DNA of 9,753 nucleotides, taken from the NCBI GenBank assembly GCA_024277555.1, contig JAJRUY010000063.1:1-9753 (forward strand), read 5' to 3'. The translations under genes were made by a program, and so were the position numbers. Of the stretch, positions 1 to 5,740 are shown in pieces; positions within the stretch are counted from its first letter, which is position 1; the number at the start of each line of letters is the position of its first letter. The stretch is from Gammaproteobacteria bacterium (lineage in GTDB: Bacteria > Pseudomonadota > Gammaproteobacteria > Chromatiales > Chromatiaceae). The notes under the pieces were generated by a model. It searched no databases. It saw nothing but the letters and a program-made list of their open reading frames with translations, and was not told where the DNA came from.

Positions 1-927
1 CGTGAACGCGCCGAGCTGGAAGCAGTGGTGGAGAATATCGACGAAATCTCATCGGCTCTGGAGGATGCCGGAGACCTGTTGGAAATGTCTGTCGAGGAAG
101 GTGACGAGGATTCTGTCGCCAGCATTGCCGTAGAAGTGGAGGCCTATGAGAAACGCGTTGAGGAACTGGAGTTCCGGCGCATGTTCTCTGGTGAGATGGA
201 TGCCAGCAATGCCTTCCTGGAGATCCAGGCCGGTTCCGGTGGCACCGAGGCCCAGGACTGGGCGGAAATGTTGTTGCGCATGTACCTGCGCTGGGGCGAG
301 GCTCATGATTTCAAGACCGAGCTGATGGAAGTCTCTCCCGGTGAAGTGGCGGGCATCAAGTCTGCTTCCATCCGCTTCGAAGGGCCTTATGCCTACGGCT
401 GGCTGCGCACGGAAACCGGCGTGCATCGCCTGGTGCGCAAGTCGCCCTTTGATTCCGGTGGCCGCCGTCATACCTCTTTTGCTGCAGTGTTCGTATCTCC
501 GGAAATCGACGATAGTGTGGAAATCGACCTGAATCCGGCGGATATCCGCGTGGACGTGTACCGCGCTTCCGGCGCTGGCGGGCAGCATGTGAACAAAACC
601 GAATCAGCGGTGCGCCTCACCCACTTGCCCACCAATATCGTGGTGCAATGCCAGAGCGGGCGCTCCCAGCACAAGAACAAGGATCAGGCCATGAAGCAGC
701 TCAAGGCCAAGCTCTACGAGCTGGAGATGCAAAAGCGCATGGAAAGCCAGCAGGAGCTGGAAGATTCCAAGTCCGACATCGGTTGGGGCAGTCAGATCCG
801 CTCCTATGTGCTGGATCAGTCGCGCATCAAGGATTTGCGCACCGGCGTGGAAACCGGCAATACCCAGGCGGTGCTGGATGGTGGCCTGGACATGTTTATC
901 GAGGCCAGCCTGAAAAGCGGTCTGTGA
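1..927 (+). CDS. prfB: Peptide chain release factor 2 (RF2), 5'-truncated by the window edge
   Basis: RF2 recognises UGA and UAA stop codons in the ribosomal A site and triggers hydrolysis of peptidyl-tRNA. The reading frame is open from base 1, and the first visible residues (RERAELEAVV) align with E. coli RF2 from about residue 58, so roughly 57 N-terminal residues lie outside the window; an internal GTG at 25 is not the true start. The stop-recognition tripeptide SPF (in KSPFDSGGRR, bases 442-450) and the catalytic GGQ (bases 577-585) are both present, at implied E. coli positions 205-207 and 250-252. The residue four before GGQ (E. coli 246) is Ala, as in most bacteria, not the Thr of E. 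coli K-12. The frame ends ASLKSGL like E. coli. lysS follows after 19 bp, so the two are probably cotranscribed. If this RF2 uses the usual autoregulatory +1 frameshift near codon 26, that site would lie about 95 bp upstream of the window. Confidence 0.97.
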   Translation, partial: RERAELEAVVENIDEISSALEDAGDLLEMSVEEGDEDSVASIAVEVEAYEKRVEELEFRRMFSGEMDASNAFLEIQAGSGGTEAQDWAEMLLRMYLRWGEAHDFKTELMEVSPGEVAGIKSASIRFEGPYAYGWLRTETGVHRLVRKSPFDSGGRRHTSFAAVFVSPEIDDSVEIDLNPADIRVDVYRASGAGGQHVNKTESAVRLTHLPTNIVVQCQSGRSQHKNKDQAMKQLKAKLYELEMQKRMESQQELEDSKSDIGWGSQIRSYVLDQSRIKDLRTGVETGNTQAVLDGGLDMFIEASLKSGL

Positions 928-946
928 TTCAATTGGTAGTGAAGAA

Positions 947-2428
947 ATGAATGATACAACCCAGGAAGAAAACAAGCTCATCGCTCTGCGCCGGGAGAAA
1001 CTCCAGCACAAGCGCGGGCAGGGCGTGGCTTTTCCCAATGACTTCCGGCGCAAGGATCTTGCGCAAGATTTGCAACAGGAGTTGGGAGACAAGAGCAAGG
1101 AAGAGCTGAAAGAGCTGAACCGTCAGGCCAGCGTGGCCGGGCGCATCATGGCCAGGCGCGGCCCTTTCCTGGTGATACAGGACATGAGCGGCCGCATCCA
1201 GTTCTATGTGGATCGCAAGGGTCTGCCGGCGGAGCTGCTGGAAGAGATCAAGACCTGGGACATTGGCGATATCGTCGGCGGCGAGGGGCCGGTACACAAG
1301 TCCGGCAAGGGGGATCTGTATGTCAACCTGAAGAGCGCCGTGCTGCTCACCAAATCCCTGCGCCCTTTGCCGGAAAAATGGCATGGGTTGTCGGATACAG
1401 AGCTGCGCTACCGCCAGCGTTATCTGGATTTGATTATGAACCCCGGATCGCGCGAGGTCTTCGCGCTGCGTTCGCGCATGATCGACTACATCCGCCGTTT
1501 TCTGGTGGATCGGGGTTTCCTGGAGGTGGAAACGCCCATGATGCAGGTGATTCCCGGTGGCGCTACGGCGCGGCCTTTCGTCACCCATCACAACGCCCTG
1601 GATTTGCCTCTGTACCTGCGCATCGCGCCGGAGCTATACCTCAAGCGCCTGGTGGTGGGCGGTTTTGAAAAGGTCTTCGAAATCAACCGCAGTTTCCGCA
1701 ACGAAGGTTTGTCCACACGGCATAACCCTGAGTTCACCATGCTGGAATTCTATGAGGCCTATGCGGATTATCGTGATCTCATGGATCTTACCGAGACCAT
1801 GCTGCGGGGCATTGCGCAAGACCTGATTGGCAATGTGGTGATCGAATCCCTGGGAGAGACCTATGACTTCGGCAAGCCTTTTGCCCGCATGACGGTGAAG
1901 GAATCCATACTGCGCTTCAATCCGGATATCCCGGCGGCAGATCTGGATGAGCGTGATAAGGCAGAGGCCCATGCGCAGCGTCTTGGGGTGCAGCTCAAGC
2001 CCGGCTATGGGCTGGGCAAGATCCAGATCGAGATCTTCGAAAAGACTGTGGAACACAACCTGAAAGATCCTACTTTCATTACCGCCTACCCCACAGAAGT
2101 ATCACCTCTGGCGCGGCGCAATGATGCAGACCCTTTTGTCGCCGATCGTTTTGAATTCTTTGTCGGTGGGCGGGAGATTGCCAACGGCTTTTCCGAGTTG
2201 AATGATCCCGAAGACCAGGCCGAGCGCTTTCGCAAGCAGGTGGCGGAGAAGGATGCCGGTGATGACGAGGCCATGCACTTCGATGAAGACTATGTGCGCG
2301 CCCTGGAGCATGGCTTGCCCCCCACGGCAGGCGAGGGCATTGGCATTGATCGTCTGGTGATGCTGTTTGCCGGCGTACCCTCGATTCGGGATGTATTGTT
2401 GTTCCCGCATATGCGGCCACAAGGATAG
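947..2428 (+). CDS. lysS: Lysyl-tRNA synthetase, class II
   Basis: This enzyme charges tRNA-Lys with lysine using ATP, in the cytoplasm. The 493-aa product is close to the usual length (E. coli 505) and matches LysS throughout. An N-terminal anticodon-binding OB fold covers about residues 60-135. The class II catalytic core follows: motif 1 region around FLEVETPMMQVIPGG (191-205), motif 2 FRNEG..RHNPEFT (250-264), and motif 3 GEGIGIDRLVMLF (462-474). The ATG at 947 gives the normal start, with MNDTTQEENKLIALRREKL aligning to the E. coli N-terminus minus about 10 residues. Upstream there is only a weak purine-rich GTGAAGAA right before the ATG and no clear Shine-Dalgarno, which may mean translational coupling to prfB 19 bp upstream. 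The gene ends 12 bp before the convergent ygfZ stop, and no hairpin-plus-T-tract terminator is visible in that gap. Confidence 0.97.
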   Translation: MNDTTQEENKLIALRREKLQHKRGQGVAFPNDFRRKDLAQDLQQELGDKSKEELKELNRQASVAGRIMARRGPFLVIQDMSGRIQFYVDRKGLPAELLEEIKTWDIGDIVGGEGPVHKSGKGDLYVNLKSAVLLTKSLRPLPEKWHGLSDTELRYRQRYLDLIMNPGSREVFALRSRMIDYIRRFLVDRGFLEVETPMMQVIPGGATARPFVTHHNALDLPLYLRIAPELYLKRLVVGGFEKVFEINRSFRNEGLSTRHNPEFTMLEFYEAYADYRDLMDLTETMLRGIAQDLIGNVVIESLGETYDFGKPFARMTVKESILRFNPDIPAADLDERDKAEAHAQRLGVQLKPGYGLGKIQIEIFEKTVEHNLKDPTFITAYPTEVSPLARRNDADPFVADRFEFFVGGREIANGFSELNDPEDQAERFRKQVAEKDAGDDEAMHFDEDYVRALEHGLPPTAGEGIGIDRLVMLFAGVPSIRDVLLFPHMRPQG

Positions 2429-2440
2429 TAGTTGCCAGAT

Positions 2441-3430
2441 TCAGCCTGATTCCCCACTGTCCAGGCCATAGGGCGGCGGCTGAATTTTCAGTTCTGGGCC
2501 CCCGGCATCCCCAAGGCGCATGCCCCCTGCCTCGACGCTGCTGATTTCCGCCGCGACCAGCGCTTCCCAACCTCCGGCCGGAGAGGCTTGCACATCGACA
2601 AGCTTTCCCGCTCCCTGGGCGGATTTGCTGTGGGTAGAAAACAGCTTGTCTCCGGGTTCAGGTTTTTCCACAGCGTCAAAGCGGGCCAGGTACATGCGGC
2701 GCTTGAGCTGCCCCAGATATTTCATGCGCGCCACTACTTCCTGCCCGGTATAACAGCCCTTGGTGAAGCTGATGCCGTTGAGCAGATCCAGATTGAGCAT
2801 CTGTGGGATGAAGGTTTCCGCCGTGGCATCGTAGATAGCGGGAATGCCGTTGCGGATGTTCTGCAATTGCCACCATTCCTCGTTGACCTGCGTGGCGGTG
2901 GCAATGGTTTGCTCCCAGACCTTTGCAAGCGCATCGGTTGCTCCTATCACCTGTATCCGTGGCTGTTCTCCGGGAAAACGAATCAGGGTGAGTTTGCCGG
3001 ACTGGTGGCTGGCAAAATGATCTTCGGGCGCGTTTTTCAGCAATCCGGAAATGCAGTCGCCGCCAACAGCCATGATGGGCAACTCCTCGCTTGCGTCGCT
3101 GAGCGTCACCCTGGAGCGCATGACATACATACCCAGGCGCTTCAGAACCGGCGCGATGCGCTCCCGGGGAAGCTGCAGGTAGAGACCATCACCATGCTGA
3201 AAGACGAGCATCAGCGCCAGCATGCGTCCTTTTGGGTTACACCAGGCGCTCAGCTGTGCCTGCTCTGCTGTCACAGCCCGGATATCATTGGTCAGCTGAC
3301 CCTGCAGGAAGTCCCGGGCGTCTTCTCCCTGCACACGGATCAGCCCGAGGGAGGCCAGAGTCGCCAGGGCACAATCTGCTGCTGTTGCCTGGTCTGGTGT
3401 TTGTTCCTGCAAGAAGTCGTTCCAGTTCAT
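2441..3430 (-). CDS. ygfZ: Folate-binding protein YgfZ (GcvT-like, Fe-S cluster/tRNA modification factor)
   Basis: YgfZ is a tetrahydrofolate-binding protein related to GcvT. It supports assembly or repair of certain Fe-S enzymes, including the tRNA methylthiotransferase MiaB. The family signature KGCYTGQE is intact at residues 224-231, with the conserved Cys at 226 (E. coli Cys228), and the C-terminus (IQPPPYGLDSGESG) resembles the E. coli end. The product is 329 aa from this ATG, against 326 in E. coli. The frame stays open up to an ATG at 3529, but the 33 added residues have no counterpart in the family and a probable promoter (3465-3491) lies inside that extension, so I chose the start at 3430; an ATG at 3436 would add only two residues. 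No strong Shine-Dalgarno is visible for either. It is convergent with lysS and divergent from the RNB nuclease gene. Confidence 0.93.
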   Translation of the reverse strand: MNWNDFLQEQTPDQATAADCALATLASLGLIRVQGEDARDFLQGQLTNDIRAVTAEQAQLSAWCNPKGRMLALMLVFQHGDGLYLQLPRERIAPVLKRLGMYVMRSRVTLSDASEELPIMAVGGDCISGLLKNAPEDHFASHQSGKLTLIRFPGEQPRIQVIGATDALAKVWEQTIATATQVNEEWWQLQNIRNGIPAIYDATAETFIPQMLNLDLLNGISFTKGCYTGQEVVARMKYLGQLKRRMYLARFDAVEKPEPGDKLFSTHSKSAQGAGKLVDVQASPAGGWEALVAAEISSVEAGGMRLGDAGGPELKIQPPPYGLDSGESG

Positions 3431-3464
3431 GAGCATGTATCGGTTGGCTATGAGATAGAGCCAG

Positions 3465-3491
3465 ATTGTACCGAATCCCGCCAGGAAGCAA
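3465..3491 (-). promoter_or_regulatory. Probable sigma70 promoter of ygfZ
   Basis: Read on the minus strand, a TACAAT -10 box (3470-3465, five of six matches to TATAAT) lies 15 bp downstream of TTGCTT (3491-3486, a partial -35). The spacer is shorter than the ideal 17 bp, so this is a moderate candidate. Transcription would begin near 3458 and give a leader of about 20-30 nt before the ATG at 3436 or 3430. It sits in the divergent gap shared with the RNB nuclease gene, for which I could not find a convincing promoter. Confidence 0.45.
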
Positions 3492-3595
3492 CCCCGTGTT
3501 TTGTCGGCCAGCAACAGGTTTTCACCCATCTACAGGGCAAACAGGTATCATAAGCACCATTGCATATTACTGAGTATCACCTCAATCCAACCCTT

Positions 3596-5413
3596 ATGAG
3601 CGAAGCAGGAATCAAGGCTGGCAGCCTGGTGCTGTACAAAATCCGTCCCGCTTTGGTCGAGTCCATGGCCGACAAGATCGAAATTCGTTTTGAAGACGGT
3701 AAAAGCAAGCGGGTGCGGGACAAGGATATTCAAATGCTGCACCCCGGCCCGGTAAAGAGCCTGGGCGCCCTGGATGTGGTTGATGGCAACGTGGAAGAAG
3801 CCTGGGAGCTGCTGCAAGGGGAGCAGGCCAGTCTGGCCGAGGTTGCCGAGCTGGTGTACGGGGAGTATTCCCCCGCCACTGCCTGGAATACCTGGACGCT
3901 GCTTCTGGATGGTCTGTATTTTGAAGGTTCCGTGCGTAACCTGCGTGCGCGCAAGGCAGAGGATGTGGAGAAGGAACGTGCCGAAAGGGCGCGCAAGGAG
4001 GCAGAGCGGCGTGAATGGGATGCTTTTTTGCAGCGTGTGCAACTAGGGCAGCTGGAAAAAAAGGATTACAGCCGTTTGGGTGAAGTGGAACGGGTGGCGT
4101 TGGGGAAAACAGCAAAAAGCCGGGTGCTGGGTGCATTGAATATTGCCGAGACACCAGAAACTGCCCACGGATTTCTGCTGCGTTGCGGTTACTGGCCCGA
4201 ACGCTTTAACCCCTGGCCGTTACGTCAGGGGGCAGCGGTTGATTCACCTGATCTGGCGGTGCCGGTTCTTGCCGATGAGCAACGCCGGGATCTGACCCAT
4301 CTCCAGTCCTGGGCCATTGACGATGAAGGCAATACGGATCCGGATGATGCCATCAGTCTGGAGGGAGACAGAATCTGGGTGCATGTGGCGGATGTGGCCG
4401 CTCTGGTGCGTCCCGGCAGCCACCTGGATCTGGAAGCCCGCACCCGCAGCGCAAATCTGTATCTGCCGGAGAAAATGGTGCAAATGCTGTCGCCGGAGGT
4501 AACCGATCAGCTCGGATTGGGGTTGAGTGAAGAGTCGGTGGCCCTGTCTTTTGGTTTTCGGCTCAATGCTGCTGCGGAAGTGACGGATATCGAGATTACG
4601 CCCAGTCGGGTCAAGGTCACGCGCATCAGCTACGAGGAGGCGGAACAGCGCCTGGGGGATGCCGAGTTTCAGGCTTTGCATGCACTTACCAAAACCTACC
4701 GGGCCGCTCGCCTGGCGCGCAATGCCGCCAGTATCGATCTGCCGGAAGTCAGTGTGCGGGTGGTCGATGAACAGATTGCCATCAAACCCTTGCCGCGCCT
4801 GGAATCGAGGCAGATGGTGACAGATGCCATGCTTATGGCCGGGGAGGCAGCAGCCCGTTTTGCGCAGCAGCACGAAATTGTCATTCCCTACGCCATCCAG
4901 CCCGAACCGTCCGAAATCCGCCAGCCGCAAAGCATGTCGGAGGCTTATGCCTACCGCCGCCTGTTCAAGCCCAGCAATGCCGCCCTGAGCCCTGGTCGGC
5001 ATTTCGGTCTGGGTCTGGACTACTATGCCCGGACGACAAGCCCCCTGCGCCGCTATGTGGATCTGGTGGTGCACCAGCAACTGCGGGCTTTCGTGACCGG
5101 AAATACGCCCCGGGACAGAGACGGCGTTGGGGAAAGCGTTGCCCAGGCCAGTGCTGTTTCCGGCGTGATTCGCCGTTCCGAGCGTCTGTCCAATCTGCAC
5201 TGGAAACTGATCTATCTCAAGGAACATGGCGGCTGGCAGGGTGAAGCTGTGATAATGGCGTTGGAAGAACGCAAGGCGGTTGTTATGATTCCTGAACTGG
5301 CGCTGGAAAGCCGCATACGGCGCAGCGACGATATGCAGCTGGATCAGAAGATCAGCTTGCAGGTGCAGGAAGTGGATATACCGGCCCAGTCGGTATATTT
5401 CCGAAAGCTTTGA
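3596..5413 (+). CDS. RNase II-family (RNB domain) 3'-5' exoribonuclease with a non-classical N-terminus
   Basis: The product should degrade single-stranded RNA processively from the 3' end using metal ions. From this ATG it is 605 aa (E. coli RNase II 644, RNase R 813). The RNB acidic cluster is complete: in AIDDEGNTDPDDA the aspartates D242, D248, D250 and D251 have the same spacing as RNase II D201, D207, D209 and D210. The second RNB hallmark TTSPLRRYVDLVVHQQLRA (480-498) supplies the conserved arginines. The N-terminus is not the usual pair of cold-shock domains: about residues 9-50 (GSLVLYK to MLHPGP) look like a small SH3/KOW-type beta barrel, and about 65-115 resemble a winged helix, followed by a charged Arg/Glu-rich helix. 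The C-terminal 55 residues could be a degenerate S1 fold. A TTG start at 3560 would add 12 residues; I preferred the ATG because MSEAGIKAGSLVLYK looks like a natural N-terminus. Neither start has a clear Shine-Dalgarno. An exact family name (RNase II versus a separate RNB subgroup) cannot be settled by eye. Confidence 0.9.
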   Translation: MSEAGIKAGSLVLYKIRPALVESMADKIEIRFEDGKSKRVRDKDIQMLHPGPVKSLGALDVVDGNVEEAWELLQGEQASLAEVAELVYGEYSPATAWNTWTLLLDGLYFEGSVRNLRARKAEDVEKERAERARKEAERREWDAFLQRVQLGQLEKKDYSRLGEVERVALGKTAKSRVLGALNIAETPETAHGFLLRCGYWPERFNPWPLRQGAAVDSPDLAVPVLADEQRRDLTHLQSWAIDDEGNTDPDDAISLEGDRIWVHVADVAALVRPGSHLDLEARTRSANLYLPEKMVQMLSPEVTDQLGLGLSEESVALSFGFRLNAAAEVTDIEITPSRVKVTRISYEEAEQRLGDAEFQALHALTKTYRAARLARNAASIDLPEVSVRVVDEQIAIKPLPRLESRQMVTDAMLMAGEAAARFAQQHEIVIPYAIQPEPSEIRQPQSMSEAYAYRRLFKPSNAALSPGRHFGLGLDYYARTTSPLRRYVDLVVHQQLRAFVTGNTPRDRDGVGESVAQASAVSGVIRRSERLSNLHWKLIYLKEHGGWQGEAVIMALEERKAVVMIPELALESRIRRSDDMQLDQKISLQVQEVDIPAQSVYFRKL

Positions 5414-5463
5414 AAAGCTTTTTGCTGGTGGCCGGATGCAGGCTGCTCATACTTTAATAAACC

Positions 5464-5486
5464 AGGTTATATATGCAGCATAACCT
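5464..5486. repeat. Perfect inverted repeat AGGTTAT-N9-ATAACCT, candidate operator
   Basis: The arms AGGTTAT (5464-5470) and ATAACCT (5480-5486) are exact reverse complements around a 9-nt spacer. It is followed at once by a second AT-rich dyad, ATTAA-TT-TTAAT (5487-5498). The site lies in the 129-bp AT-rich gap upstream of the small-protein/ATPase pair and 57 bp before its ATG. Centre-to-centre spacing of the arms is 16 bp, about one and a half DNA turns, and there is no T-tract on either side, so a protein-binding site fits better than a terminator. The hexamer ATGCAG also recurs three times nearby (5436, 5473, 5503). No known regulator motif was recognised. Confidence 0.5.
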
Positions 5487-5509
5487 ATTAATTTTAATAG
5501 AAATGCAGA

Positions 5510-5535
5510 TATATTTGTCTGTAAAAAATAAAGGA
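5510..5535 (+). promoter_or_regulatory. Candidate -10 box and ribosome binding site for the small-protein/ATPase operon
   Basis: TATATT (5510-5515, five of six matches to TATAAT) would start transcription near 5522. AAGGA (5531-5535) is a good Shine-Dalgarno with 7 nt to the ATG at 5543. No good -35 hexamer is found 16-18 bp upstream, where the sequence is plain AT-rich DNA, so the promoter may depend on an activator bound at the inverted repeat just upstream. The ribosome binding site is well supported; the -10 call is weak because the whole gap is AT-rich. Confidence 0.35.
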
Positions 5536-5542
5536 TAAGATT

Positions 5543-5740
5543 ATGCCTTTGGATACAGAACTTGCTCCCCATCCGGCGCAGCGGCAAACAGCAATTTCCG
5601 AAGAATTTGTTGCCTATTGCACAGCAGAGTTTGAGCGCCGCCAGAACTCCGGTGAGGAATTCGATGAAGCAGTCTATCGTGAAGCCATGGAAATGACGCT
5701 TACCCGTTTACGTCAATTGGAAGAAGAGGGTCTGGCATGA
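5543..5740 (+). CDS. Small acidic protein of unknown function, translationally coupled to the downstream ATPase
   Basis: This is a 65-aa product that I do not recognise. It has a proper Shine-Dalgarno (AAGGA, 5531-5535) and its stop overlaps the next start as ATGA (5737-5740), a common sign of coupled translation and a good argument that it is real. The protein is strongly acidic, with about fifteen Asp/Glu against six Arg and no Lys, has one Cys (residue 26), and has no signal peptide or membrane segment. From residue 18 on it looks mostly alpha-helical, with an EEF.AYC..EFERR stretch and a second helix ending LTRLRQLEEEGLA. Cytoplasmic location is expected. Its position suggests a partner, regulator or adaptor of the ATPase, but that rests on context alone. 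Confidence 0.75.
   Translation: MPLDTELAPHPAQRQTAISEEFVAYCTAEFERRQNSGEEFDEAVYREAMEMTLTRLRQLEEEGLA

Noticed and set aside
929..1591. Open frame of 220 codons on the minus strand
   Set aside because: Antisense shadow of lysS and of the prfB-lysS junction, without ribosome binding site or domain.
2588..3553. Open frame of 321 codons on the plus strand
   Set aside because: It lies entirely antisense to ygfZ and its upstream leader, which has clear family motifs. The translated sequence shows no recognisable domain and is rich in His/Gln/Cys as typical of antisense shadows.
4244..5227. Open frame of 327 codons on the minus strand
   Set aside because: Antisense to the RNB nuclease across its catalytic domain. 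It has no recognisable motif, and the plus-strand gene explains the conservation.
5404..5423. Small hairpin AAAGCTT-TGAA-AAGCTTT with a run of five Ts at the RNB stop codon
   Set aside because: The 7-bp stem has only two GC pairs and its loop includes the stop codon, and the T-run is partly inside the stem; too weak to call as an intrinsic terminator.
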